Assembly: GCA_046152925.1 (NCBI GenBank)
Contig: JBJXFX010000050.1
Location: forward strand, 1-41,795
Direction: 5' to 3'
Origin: CAMAUF01 sp046152925
Lineage (GTDB): Bacteria > Chloroflexota > Dehalococcoidia > Tepidiformales > Tepidiformaceae
Length of the DNA: 41,795 nucleotides
In this document: positions 1-7,626 of the stretch, one piece after another
Numbering within the stretch: position 1 is the stretch's first letter
Layout of the letters: every line of letters starts with the position of its first letter
The notes under the pieces: generated by a model
Told to the model about the DNA's origin: nothing
What the model saw: the letters and a program-made list of their open reading frames with translations, nothing else
Database searches by the model: none
Made by a program: the position numbers and the translations under genes

Positions 1-1125
1 AAACCCGGTACTTGCCGCTGAACGGGTCGGCTTCCGGATAGTCGGTGCTCACGAATTGGGCGCCGCTTCCGAGCGCGAGCGTCCGCCGTTGGGTGTTGAC
101 GGTGCGGGCCTCGACCGTGTTGTCGTCGGCCCGCGTCCGCACGATGTAGCCGCGGCCCACCAGGCGCTGGATCTTCTCGTAGTCCGTAGTGGGGTCGTTG
201 AGCTTCACGAACGCCGCTTCCGGCGTGCCGGGGTCCGAACTCGTGAAGAGCACGCGTCCAGCCAAGCTCGCATGGCCGGCGATGTAGTCCGTCCGCTTCT
301 GGTCGGTGTTGTCGAGCGTGAAGAAGATGCGCCCGCGCACGGCGTCCAGCGCTGGCCAGCCGTCGGTCAGGATGGCCTCCTCGAGGGTCGCGTGCGTCCC
401 GCGCACGTCGTCGGGCGTCAGGATTTTCGCCCGCGGGATGACCGCGAGGATCTCCGTGTCGATGGTGTCGAGCTGGTCGGCCGTGAACTTGACCGGGGTG
501 ATCGGCGCCCGTGGCAGCTGCACGCCCGGCGGGAGCTGAAGCGGGTCGTCCTTCGCTTCGATCTGGATCATGAGCGGCACGTGCGTCGGATTGGCGTTCG
601 ACCACGCCAGGATGTCGCCAAGGCAGGCCTTGAACGTCCGGCAGCGGGAGTCGTAGTCGATGTCCTGCGCGTGCAGCACCTTCAGGCCCGGCGCTTTCAT
701 CTCCGGCCGGACGCCGCTCCCGCCGGGCACGACGATGTCGCCCAGCGGCGACGCGTAGAGCCCGCCGTTCGGGTCGGCGAAGACGTCGAGCTCTAGCTGA
801 CGCATGCCGAGCTGAGCGAGTTGGTCGCCAAGCGGCCTATGGGTGTACTCCATCGCCAAGGCGGTGTTCTTGTCGATCGACGAAATCAGCGCGAGAAGGG
901 CGGGGCGTGGTTGGACGTGGTAACTGTTGTGCGTGCCGATGACTTGGATGTTGTTATACGCACGCACGTTACTGGCGGACAATTATCTGTGAGAGATGTG
1001 GCAACGGAACTAGACGCATTCTGGGGGACGTCGCTCGAACTTCTTGCCGTGGCCGCAAACGTCCCTCCCAGTACGGAGATCGTCGCAGCCGCGAGAACAG
1101 ATGGAACCCACCGTAGGTGTCTCAA
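1..1125 (-). CDS. Secreted Ca2+-dependent PI-PLC-like phospholipase, frameshifted, 3' end outside window
   Basis: The catalytic part, read leftward from about 977, contains IQVIGTHNSYH, EYTHRPL and RQLELDVFADP. These are the conserved His, second His and acidic motifs of the Ca2+-dependent phosphoinositide phospholipase C family, which cleaves inositol phospholipids outside the cell. The N-terminus lies in another frame. A TTG start at 1125 follows an AGGAGG Shine-Dalgarno sequence 7 nt upstream and encodes a signal peptide with an Ala/Val-rich core ending near FAATA. The two frames join at about 958-968, where a short ACGC repeat occurs. One extra 4-bp unit would restore a continuous reading frame. 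The catalytic frame has a stop just upstream of the join, so without correction only an unsignalled GTG or TTG start would be possible. The C-terminus continues past position 1. The family assignment is good; whether the frameshift is biological or an assembly error is open. Confidence 0.75.
958..968. repeat. ACGC tetranucleotide repeat at the frameshift point
   Basis: The sequence holds two full ACGC units and a partial third. It sits exactly where the signal-peptide frame and the catalytic frame of the phospholipase gene part. Adding one 4-bp unit changes the frame by +1 and gives a continuous gene, so slippage here is the simplest explanation. Confidence 0.6.
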
Positions 1126-1522
1126 CGCCAGCCCTCCTAATCCCGCATTAACGGAACCAGTTCAATCGTGACTCTGAAAACCTTCCGTTTGTAGGATCGA
1201 ATGGACGGGCAACGCGACCCACAAGGTCCCAAAGTACATCGCGTCAACTTAGGATCGTATGGTCACGTTTTACGGCCGAATGACGATTGACGAACGGTGA
1301 ATGTGCCGTCGCAGCGAGATGCGCGCTTGCCTGCGCTACTCCTCGCTTTCGGCCTCACGACAGCTGCTGATTGCCAGGGCGACCATGTTCTCGTCGCGAA
1401 CGGGGCGGGAATGCGCGGCTCAGGCTCTCCGCGTCCGGGGCATGGCGCGCGGGCCGCCAGCAGCTTCCCGCCAAGCCACCGTCGGTTGTGCTCCGTTTCG
1501 AGGGTCCGCGCGCTCGGCTGAG
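1126..1522. other. Intergenic region, no gene recognised
   Basis: About 400 bp between the phospholipase start and a small minus-strand gene. The first half is noticeably richer in A+T than the rest of the window and probably carries the phospholipase promoter, but I cannot name a convincing -35/-10 pair. Short open frames on the plus strand here have arginine- and proline-rich, shadow-like compositions and were not called. Confidence 0.5.
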
Positions 1523-1738
1523 TTAGGCCTCCCCTTCGATGGGGACGATGTCCACCTGGTTCTGCGCGTTCGTCCGGCAGACAAAGCGGAGCCCGCTCTC
1601 CATCAGCACGTGCGCGTCGCTCCCGTTCGGGCAGTGCCAGCCCTTGGGCTCGCCATAGCCGGCGTCCCGCAACGCCTTCTTGTAGAGGCCCGACAGGATG
1701 ACAGGGCGGAGGTTGTAGCGAGGATGGTTCGCGGTCAT
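1523..1738 (-). CDS. Hypothetical 71-aa protein
   Basis: I do not recognise this family. The ATG at 1738 is chosen because an AGGAGA Shine-Dalgarno sequence lies just upstream; a longer frame exists but its extra N-terminus is low-complexity. The protein has a basic N-terminal half with a YNLRPVILSGLYKKAL segment, a central GWHCPNGSDAHVLME stretch and a FVCRTNAQNQVDIVP segment. Two cysteines about 24 residues apart could be structural, but no CxxC pair is present, so a zinc ribbon is not supported. It stands alone between the ABC-F gene and the phospholipase, all on the minus strand. Confidence 0.6.
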   Translation of the reverse strand: MTANHPRYNLRPVILSGLYKKALRDAGYGEPKGWHCPNGSDAHVLMESGLRFVCRTNAQNQVDIVPIEGEA

Positions 1739-1859
1739 CAGGATTCTCCTCAGGTTAGGTGCCGAAGCGGCGTAGCGGGCCAATTCTGAGGCAGCCGCGC
1801 CGCGGTTGCGAGCCCCGCCATTTTGACGGTTTCGCAACGACCCCGGTGGCGAGGTGGCG

Positions 1860-3434
1860 TTAGCCCTTCCGCTTCGCCAATAGCTCGTGGCAGCCCGTGT
1901 CTTTCACCTCGTAGACGTGCGTCGCGACGCCGTCGACGATGGCGGGGTCGTGGCTCGCGCAGAGGACCGTGCCTTCGTACTTCTGCAGCGCCTCGATCAG
2001 TTTTCGCCGCGTCGTCCGGTCGAGGTGGTTCGTCGGCTCGTCGAGCAGGAGCACGTTCGTCGGCTGGATCAGGAACTTCGCCAGCGCCACGCGGCTCCGT
2101 TCGCCCCCGGAAAGCACCGACACCGGCTTGAACGCGTCGTCCCCGATGAAGAGGAACTGGCCGAGGATGCTGCGCAGCCGCACCTCCGGCTCGCCGTCCG
2201 CGACGGAGCGCACCTCGTCGAGGATCGTCCGCGAGGCGTCGAGCGCTTCATCTTGGTGCTGGTCGTAGTAACCGGGCCGCGCGCGCTCCGCCCACTCGAT
2301 GTGCCCCTCGGTGGGGATGATCCGGCCGGCCGCGATCTTGAGCAGGGTGCTCTTCCCGCTCCCGTTCGGCCCGATGAGGACCACTTTCTGGCCCCGTTCG
2401 ATGTGCAGCGTGACGTCGAGCAGCACCGGCTCGATGTCGTAGGCGTGGCTCACCTGACGCACCAGGAGGACGTCCCGCTCGGTTCGGCCGTGCGCCTTCA
2501 GGGAAAAGGCGACCTCGGACTCCTTCTTCGTCCGCTCGATCCGGTCGACCCGCGCGAGCATCTTCTCGCGGCTCTGGACGGCGCTTGTCTTCGAAGCCTT
2601 CGCACGGAACCGCTCGATGAACCGCTCCTGCTTGTCGAACTCCCGTTCCTGACGTGCGGCCGCGCGGTCCTGCGCCTGGAGGCGGGCCGCCTTCTGCTGC
2701 TGATACTCGCTGTACGTCCCCGTATAGAGGTCAACCTCGCCTTCGCGCAGGTCGAAGATCCGCGAGACCACGCGGTCGAGGAAGTCCCCGTCGTGGGTCA
2801 CGATCAGCACCGAGCCGGAATACTCCTTCAGCTCGCTAGCGAGCCAATTGCGGGTCTTGGTGTCGAGGTGGTTGGTCGGCTCGTCCAGCAACACATTCTC
2901 CGGCCGCCGGACAAGGACCTTCGCCAGCGCGATCCGCATCTGCCAGCCGCCGCTGAACGCGCCACAGCGCTTCTCCTTGTCGGCGGGCAGGTCGAAGCCG
3001 AGGCCATCGAGGACGCGGCCGATGCGCGCCTCGATCCGGTAACCGTCGAGCGCCTCGAACTGCTCGAAGAGCCGCGATTGTTCGTCGATCAGCGCATCGA
3101 GGTCGCCATCGCCGGACTCGATCTCGGCGCCGACCTCTTCGAGGCGGCGTTCCGTGGCGCGCGCCTCGGGGAAGGCCAGCCAGAGCTCTTCGAGGAGCGT
3201 CAGGCCATCCTGGAGGCCCGCCTCCTGACGGAGATAGCCGAGGGCGCCACTCCGCGAGCCGGCGGCCCCGCCGTCGGCGGGATAGTCGCCCGCGATGCAG
3301 CGCAAGATGGTCGACTTCCCGCCGCCGTTGGGGCCGACGAGCCCGCACTTCTCGCCATCGCCAACAATGAAGGTGACGCCGGTGAGCACGTCGTCCGGTC
3401 CGAACGACTTCCGAAGGTCTTCCGTGTAGAGCAT
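1860..3434 (-). CDS. ABC-F family ATP-binding protein
   Basis: A cytosolic protein of 524 residues with two fused ABC ATPase domains and no membrane segments, which defines the ABC-F group of ribosome-associated translation factors. Walker A motifs are GPNGGGKST at residues 34-42 and GPNGSGKST in the second half. Signature motifs are FSGGW and LSGGE, and LLDEPTNHLD occurs in both halves. A charged linker rich in Arg, Glu and Gln, around residues 235-305, separates the domains, as expected for the P-site tRNA-interaction motif. It lacks the long C-terminal coiled coil of Uup. Sequence alone does not distinguish a housekeeping member from an antibiotic-resistance member. The ATG at 3434 has no Shine-Dalgarno sequence but has a TACGCT hexamer 8 nt upstream. 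folE lies 39 nt upstream on the same strand. Confidence 0.93.
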   Translation of the reverse strand: MLYTEDLRKSFGPDDVLTGVTFIVGDGEKCGLVGPNGGGKSTILRCIAGDYPADGGAAGSRSGALGYLRQEAGLQDGLTLLEELWLAFPEARATERRLEEVGAEIESGDGDLDALIDEQSRLFEQFEALDGYRIEARIGRVLDGLGFDLPADKEKRCGAFSGGWQMRIALAKVLVRRPENVLLDEPTNHLDTKTRNWLASELKEYSGSVLIVTHDGDFLDRVVSRIFDLREGEVDLYTGTYSEYQQQKAARLQAQDRAAARQEREFDKQERFIERFRAKASKTSAVQSREKMLARVDRIERTKKESEVAFSLKAHGRTERDVLLVRQVSHAYDIEPVLLDVTLHIERGQKVVLIGPNGSGKSTLLKIAAGRIIPTEGHIEWAERARPGYYDQHQDEALDASRTILDEVRSVADGEPEVRLRSILGQFLFIGDDAFKPVSVLSGGERSRVALAKFLIQPTNVLLLDEPTNHLDRTTRRKLIEALQKYEGTVLCASHDPAIVDGVATHVYEVKDTGCHELLAKRKG

Positions 3435-3442
3435 GAGGACTG

Positions 3443-3448
3443 AGCGTA
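3443..3448 (-). promoter_or_regulatory. Candidate leaderless -10 element for the ABC-F gene
   Basis: TACGCT on the minus strand, 8 nt before the ATG, with no Shine-Dalgarno sequence between. It fits the TANNNT pattern seen at several other starts here. No -35 is recognisable. Confidence 0.35.
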
Positions 3449-3473
3449 TCGAGGAACAGCGGGAGGGGCGAGG

Positions 3474-4058
3474 TTAGCGCCCATGCACCAGCGAGAGAAA
3501 CTCCGCCCGCGTCACATCGGACCCCCGGAATTGCCCCCGCATCGCGCTCGTCACCATCCGGCTGCCCGGCTTCTGGACGCCCCGCATCGTCATGCAGAGG
3601 TGTTCCGCCTCCATCACCACCGCCACACCGTCGGGCTGGAGGCCGTCCATAATCGCCTGCGCGACCTGGCTCGTGAGCTGCTCCTGGACCTGGGGCCGGC
3701 GCGCGAACCCCTCGACCACCCGCGCCAGCTTGCTGATCCCCACGATCCGCCCGTCCGGGATGTAGCCAACGTGGGCGTGGCCATGGAACGGCAAAAAGTG
3801 GTGCTCGCACATCGAATAAAACGGGATGTCCCGCAAGATCACCATCTCGTCGTGGGCGACCTCGAACGTCACCTTGAGGTACTGCACCGGGTCGACCGCC
3901 AGACCGCCGAAGACTTCGGCGTACATCTCAGCGATGCGGCGCGGCGTGTCGCGCAGGCCATCGCGCGCCGGGTCTTCGCCCACCGCCTCAAGGAGCTCGA
4001 CGACCGCCTTCTTCATCCGCTCCAGGTCGGCCGGGAGCCGCGGGATGCCATCTGCCAC
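3474..4058 (-). CDS. folE: GTP cyclohydrolase I
   Basis: A 194-residue protein of normal family length. It converts GTP to 7,8-dihydroneopterin triphosphate, the first step of folate and related pterin synthesis, in the cytosol as a homodecamer. Zinc ligands are visible as C84 and H87 in YSMCEHHFLPF and C155 in EHLCMTMRG. The substrate-binding segment GISKLARVVEGFARRPQVQEQL is intact in shape. The start ATG at 4058 is preceded by a weak AAGGA about 12 nt upstream, and a CCCCGC/GCGGGG hairpin with a 4-nt loop lies in the leader at 4080-4095. No other folate gene is nearby; the ABC-F gene follows on the same strand. The function is secure. Confidence 0.96.
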   Translation of the reverse strand: MADGIPRLPADLERMKKAVVELLEAVGEDPARDGLRDTPRRIAEMYAEVFGGLAVDPVQYLKVTFEVAHDEMVILRDIPFYSMCEHHFLPFHGHAHVGYIPDGRIVGISKLARVVEGFARRPQVQEQLTSQVAQAIMDGLQPDGVAVVMEAEHLCMTMRGVQKPGSRMVTSAMRGQFRGSDVTRAEFLSLVHGR

Positions 4059-4140
4059 GGGAGGTCCTTCTTCTGGGCTCCCCGCTTCGGCGGGGACGTA
4101 AAGATGATCGTAGCAGGGCCGTTTTCGCGGCGCGAACGGC

Positions 4141-4414
4141 TCGGAACTCGGTACGCGGCCCTCGCGAGCCCATCAGTACCGCGACCATCCGGGAGCGGTC
4201 ACGCCGCCGCCAGCGACGCCCTTGCCACGCAGTCACCTCAGGACCCCCCGAGGGGACCACCGTCTCGGAACGCGGTACTCGGCCCTCGCGAGCCCATCAG
4301 TACCGCGACCATCCGGGCGCGGTCACGCCGCCGCCAGCGCCACCCTTGCAACGCAGTCAACTCAGGCCCCGAGGGGACCACCGCCTCGGAACTCGGTACT
4401 CGGCCCTCGGTACT
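4141..4414. repeat. Tandem repeat, unit about 122 bp, 2.2 copies
   Basis: Two full units, 4141-4263 (123 bp) and 4264-4385 (122 bp), and a partial third, 4386-4414, begin with TCGGAACTCGGTAC-like words. Each full unit also holds ATCAGTACCGCGACCATCC, CACGCCGCCGCCAGCG, the octamer ACGCAGTC and GAGGGGACCACC. The copies differ by scattered substitutions and small indels, so the duplication is not brand new. The block fills the gap between folE and a 68-aa gene, and its right end runs into that gene's stop codon. No open frame in it looks coding. Confidence 0.85.
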
Positions 4415-4416
4415 CC

Positions 4417-4623
4417 TTACAACTTCAGCCCCAAGACCTCGCGGCTCACCACGCCGTCCTTCACCGTCACGTTCACCCAGGTCACGCGGATCTTCGTCCG
4501 CTTGCCGCCATTGTCGATCCAGAGCTCGTCGCCCTTCTCCCAACGGTAGTCGGATTCGAGGTCACCCAGGTGGGCGCCCTTGCTTCCCGAAAAGGCGTCA
4601 GCTTCGAAGAACTTGGTCTGCAT
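4417..4623 (-). CDS. Hypothetical 68-aa protein, coupled to SDR 1
   Basis: I do not recognise the family. The ATG at 4623 is preceded by GAGGAGG, which lies inside the last codons of the upstream SDR gene, so the two are very likely co-translated. The sequence is acidic in its N-terminal half (ADAFSGSKGAHLGDLESDY) and then alternates short hydrophobic strands (DELWIDNGG, TKIRVTWVNVTVKDG, VVSREVLGLKL). This suggests a small beta-barrel or OB/SH3-like fold; that is inference. Immediately after the TAA stop comes a repeat of CCGAGTACCGAG type. Its role with the dehydrogenase is unknown. Confidence 0.7.
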   Translation of the reverse strand: MQTKFFEADAFSGSKGAHLGDLESDYRWEKGDELWIDNGGKRTKIRVTWVNVTVKDGVVSREVLGLKL

Positions 4624-4627
4624 CGCT

Positions 4628-5431
4628 TCAATCCTCCTCCACCAGCCCCGCGAGGCGCATCTGGTTCGAATAGAGCCCCGCCGTAATCCCACCATCCGGG
4701 AAGATCGTCGTCCCGTTCACGAAGCGAGCATCGTCGCTCGCCAGGAACGCCGCCACCGCCGCGACGTCCTCCGGTTCGCCGATGAACCCCACTGGCGTCC
4801 GGTCGGCAAGATACTGCTCGAAGACCGGCAGCTCCTTCAGCCGCTTCGTCATCTGGGTGTGGATGAACCCAGGGCCAATCGCGTTGCAGGTGATGCCATA
4901 GGGCCCGCAGGCGATGCCGAACGACTTCACCATCTGCTTCACGCCGCCCTTGGAGGCGCAATAGGCAGGCGAGCCAGCGGAGCCCCACTCGCCCATGATG
5001 CTCGAAATCGCGATCAGCCGGCCCGGCGAACCCTGCGCCCGCATCTGGTTCGCGCCGGCCTGCAACGTGAAAAACACGCCCTTGAGGTTGATGTCGATCG
5101 TCCGGTCCCACTGCGCCTCGGTCATCGTGAAGCAGTCCACGTCCGACTCGGCGACGCCCGCGTTCGCGACGACGACGTCGACCTTCCCGAAGCGAGCCAC
5201 TGTTGCCGCGATCAGCGCATCCACGTCCGCCTTGCTGCGCACGTCGCAGCGCTGGGTGAGCGCCTCGCGCTCCGCCTGGCGGACGAGCCTCGCTGTCTCC
5301 TCCATCCCTGCGGGGTCGAGATCGGCGACGACGACGTTGGCGCCTTCTTCGGCGAACCGCACGGCCATGCCCCGCCCATTGCCAGACGCCGCCCCGGTGA
5401 CGACGGCCACCTTGCCATCGAGCTTGCCCAT
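4628..5431 (-). CDS. Short-chain dehydrogenase/reductase (SDR 1)
   Basis: A classical SDR of 267 residues, predicted to oxidise or reduce an alcohol/ketone with NAD(P)H. The cofactor motif TGAASGNG is at residues 12-19, with DLDP after beta-2 (D38) favouring NAD over NADP. NAG is at 90-92, the catalytic serines at 143-144, Y157 and K161 in YCASK. The substrate is not predictable. A GGAGG Shine-Dalgarno sequence lies upstream of the ATG at 5431. A small gene with an overlapping ribosome-binding site follows. It resembles SDR 2 (12324-13109) closely at the N-terminus (MGKLDGKVA in both). Confidence 0.92.
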   Translation of the reverse strand: MGKLDGKVAVVTGAASGNGRGMAVRFAEEGANVVVADLDPAGMEETARLVRQAEREALTQRCDVRSKADVDALIAATVARFGKVDVVVANAGVAESDVDCFTMTEAQWDRTIDINLKGVFFTLQAGANQMRAQGSPGRLIAISSIMGEWGSAGSPAYCASKGGVKQMVKSFGIACGPYGITCNAIGPGFIHTQMTKRLKELPVFEQYLADRTPVGFIGEPEDVAAVAAFLASDDARFVNGTTIFPDGGITAGLYSNQMRLAGLVEED

Positions 5432-5521
5432 GCGTGTGCCTCCAGCTCCCGGATTGGCCGGAGTTTACATGGTTGCGCTCTCGCGGGACCACCATTCTGG
5501 ATGGGAATACGCTTTGCGCAG

Positions 5522-5669
5522 TGTCCAAGGGGATGTCCAACGTAACATTCGATTTCTCCCCGAGACGCCCCGAAAAGATGCTCAGTCGATGCAAGAACTG
5601 GCTCGAAAAGGTGGCTCTTTACAAAAATGACACCACGGTGTGCCGACCTTGATGTCCACATGGATGTCC
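5522..5669. promoter_or_regulatory. Two direct-repeat pairs of TGTCC in a divergent promoter region
   Basis: The 287-bp gap between SDR 1 (minus) and the methyltransferase (plus) holds TGTCC at 5522, 5534, 5653 and 5665. Within each pair the copies are exactly 12 bp apart, and the second copy in each pair reads GGATGTCC. The region is A+T-richer than the genes. This could be a binding site for a regulator that reads direct repeats; no protein can be named. Confidence 0.35.
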
Positions 5670-5706
5670 GCCCCGGCGGGCGGCAACCCAAGGCCCCCGA
5701 GGGCGC

Positions 5707-5712
5707 TACACT
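5707..5712 (+). promoter_or_regulatory. Candidate leaderless -10 element for the methyltransferase
   Basis: TACACT followed by 6 nt and then the ATG at 5719. There is no Shine-Dalgarno sequence. Transcription starting about 7 nt after the hexamer would begin at or next to the start codon. Confidence 0.45.
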
Positions 5713-5718
5713 CCCGAA

Positions 5719-6729
5719 ATGACCCGCGCCGACGCTCCAGACTCCGCCACCTCGCTTGCTGCTCGCGCCGACCTCACGCTCCCGATGGCCATCCGCGTCG
5801 CCGCCACGCTGCGCCTCGCCGACCACCTTGCGGAGAGACCCCGCACCACCGCGTCACTCGCGAGCGTCGCCCGGTGCAACGCCTCCGCGCTCGTCAGCCT
5901 CCTCGGCCGCCTCCGCGATGCCGGCATCGTTGAAGCGCGCGACGCCGGCTGGTCGCTGACCGAGCACGGCGAGGCGCTTCGCAGCGACCACCCTTCGGGC
6001 CTCCGCGACCGGCTGGCGATTGATGGCCCGCTCGGCCGCGCCGACCTCGCCGCAGTCGAGCTTCTCGACGCCGTCCGCCGCGGTGAACCGGCCTTCGACC
6101 GCCGCTACGGCTTTAGCTTCTGGGATGACCTCGCCATGGACCCCGATCGTCAGGCCGCCTACGACCGCATGATGGCCGCCGACGTGACGCGGTGGGCCGG
6201 GCTCGTCGTCCCGGCCTATCCGTGGCCCGCAAAGGGCCACGTCGTTGACATCGGCGGCGGAGACGGCGCCCTCCTTGAGGCCATCCTTGCGGCGAACCCA
6301 GGCCTCTCCGGCGCCATCATCGACCAGCCTGCGACCGCACAGGCGGCGAACGCTCGCTTCGCCGCGGCCGGCCTCGACGGTCGCGCGGATGCGGTCGCGG
6401 CCGACTTCTTCGCCCCGCTCCCTGTCCGCGGGGACATCGCCCTGTTGTGCGCCGTCCTCCACGATTGGCCTGATCCCGCGGCCCAGCGCATCCTCTGGAA
6501 CGCCGCCCACGCCCTCAACCTCGGCGGCCGGGTGCTGGTTATCGAAAAGACGGGAGCGGATGGCGCCGCGCCATCGTCCGTAATGGACCTCACCATGCTG
6601 ATCTACTTCGGCGCCCGCGAACGGAGTGTCGCGGAGATCACGGCCCTGGCCGGGTGGGCCGGCCTGCGCCGCTCGGCCGTCCATCGGGCGGCCGACCTGT
6701 CCGTGATCGAGTTCGCCGTGCTCCCGTAG
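5719..6729 (+). CDS. SAM-dependent O-methyltransferase, winged-helix dimerisation type
   Basis: A 336-residue protein of the family that includes caffeate and hydroxyneurosporene O-methyltransferases. Residues 1-95 form the winged-helix dimerisation domain (PMAIRVAATLRLADHL, then a helix-turn-helix ending in the WSLTEHGEALRSD wing). The catalytic Rossmann domain has the SAM loop VVDIGGGDGALLE near residue 175 and the LHDWPDPAAQRIL motif near residue 250. The substrate, probably a small hydroxylated aromatic or polyketide, cannot be read from sequence. The VOC gene follows 11 nt later. The ATG at 5719 lacks a ribosome-binding site and fits the leaderless pattern. Confidence 0.9.
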   Translation: MTRADAPDSATSLAARADLTLPMAIRVAATLRLADHLAERPRTTASLASVARCNASALVSLLGRLRDAGIVEARDAGWSLTEHGEALRSDHPSGLRDRLAIDGPLGRADLAAVELLDAVRRGEPAFDRRYGFSFWDDLAMDPDRQAAYDRMMAADVTRWAGLVVPAYPWPAKGHVVDIGGGDGALLEAILAANPGLSGAIIDQPATAQAANARFAAAGLDGRADAVAADFFAPLPVRGDIALLCAVLHDWPDPAAQRILWNAAHALNLGGRVLVIEKTGADGAAPSSVMDLTMLIYFGARERSVAEITALAGWAGLRRSAVHRAADLSVIEFAVLP

Positions 6730-6732
6730 AAT
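6727..6732 (+). promoter_or_regulatory. Candidate -10 element for the VOC gene
   Basis: TAGAAT overlaps the stop codon of the methyltransferase gene and lies 8 nt before the ATG at 6741. No Shine-Dalgarno sequence is present, so the VOC gene may have its own leaderless transcript. Confidence 0.4.
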
Positions 6733-6740
6733 CTCGGCTC

Positions 6741-7610
6741 ATGCTCACTTCCGTCGACCACATCGTCCTTGCCGTCCCAGATCTTGGCGCCGCAGCGGCC
6801 CCGTTCGAAAAGCTCGGCCTCAGGCTCTCGCCCGTCACCCGCCACGCCGGGGCCGGCACCGAAAACCGCGCCCTCTTTGTCGGCCGCGAAAACCAGTTCT
6901 ATGTCGAGCTCCTGAGCGTCCACGACACCGAAGCCGCCCGCCGCACAGGTCGCGGCGACTACGTCGCGCTCATCGCCAAGGGTGGCGGCGCCGCCCGCCT
7001 CATGTTCGATTGCGACGACCTCGGGGAGGCCGACGACCGCTGCGCCCGTCGCAACGTCACCTGCGAACGCCGCACCATTTCGCGCGAAGGCGGCGACAAG
7101 ATCGCCGACGCGCTGATCCCGGATTCCGGCGGCGCAGGTTGCCCGGTTGGCATGATGGCGTACGCCACGCTTCGCGCCGAGCGCGTGGCCGCCCGCGAGG
7201 CGCGCGGCCTACTCGCCCACGACTTCCCGCTCAAGCGGCTCGACCACCTCGCGATCATCGCGCCCAAGCTCGATGAGACGGTCGCCTTCTGGGGCGGCGT
7301 CCTCGGTGTCCAGCCCTTCGGCGAAGTCGCCGGCCGCGGGATGATCATCAAGCAAATGAAGGTCGGCGACGCGATCGTCGAGCTCCTCGGCCCCGACACG
7401 CCCGATAGCCCACTCGCCAGCCGTCCCGCGGGCTTGATCCCGATGGCGGCGTTTGAAGTCCCGGACTTGGCCGCCGCCGTCGCGCTCGCGCGCGAACGCG
7501 GCTTCACGCTTCCGGACCCGGCGGGCGGAGTGCTCCCCGGGACGCGCGTTTCGACGATCAGCCCGGACCAGATGGGCGGCCTCTCGCTCCAGCTCCTCGA
7601 ATACGTGTAA
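6741..7610 (+). CDS. VOC-superfamily (glyoxalase-like) protein with two modules
   Basis: A 289-residue protein built of two vicinal-oxygen-chelate modules. The first begins DHIVLAVPDLGAAAAPFEKLG and continues to FYVELLSVHD; the second begins LDHLAIIAPKLDETVAFW and includes AIVELLGP. H and E residues at the expected strand ends (first module His in VDHIV, Glu in YVELL; second His in LDHLA, Glu in VELLG) could bind a divalent metal. Such proteins include dioxygenases, glyoxalases and epimerases. The ATG at 6741 is chosen because the longer upstream frame is arginine-rich and overlaps the methyltransferase gene. The specific reaction is unknown. Confidence 0.88.
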   Translation: MLTSVDHIVLAVPDLGAAAAPFEKLGLRLSPVTRHAGAGTENRALFVGRENQFYVELLSVHDTEAARRTGRGDYVALIAKGGGAARLMFDCDDLGEADDRCARRNVTCERRTISREGGDKIADALIPDSGGAGCPVGMMAYATLRAERVAAREARGLLAHDFPLKRLDHLAIIAPKLDETVAFWGGVLGVQPFGEVAGRGMIIKQMKVGDAIVELLGPDTPDSPLASRPAGLIPMAAFEVPDLAAAVALARERGFTLPDPAGGVLPGTRVSTISPDQMGGLSLQLLEYV

Positions 7611-7626
7611 ATGGCGCCTTAGCGGC

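Noticed and set aside
56..796. Long plus-strand open frame over the phospholipase
   Set aside because: It is the shadow of the minus-strand catalytic frame; composition is Arg/Val-rich with no domain.
1297..1521. Plus-strand 74-codon open frame in the intergenic region
   Set aside because: No Shine-Dalgarno sequence, low-complexity product, and two overlapping alternative frames of the same quality.
1887..3443. 518-codon plus-strand open frame over the ABC-F gene
   Set aside because: The minus strand has clear Walker and LLDEPTNHLD motifs; the plus frame is a high-GC antisense shadow.
5434..5652. 72-codon plus-strand frame in the divergent promoter region
   Set aside because: No ribosome-binding site or recognisable motif; it covers the paired TGTCC repeats.
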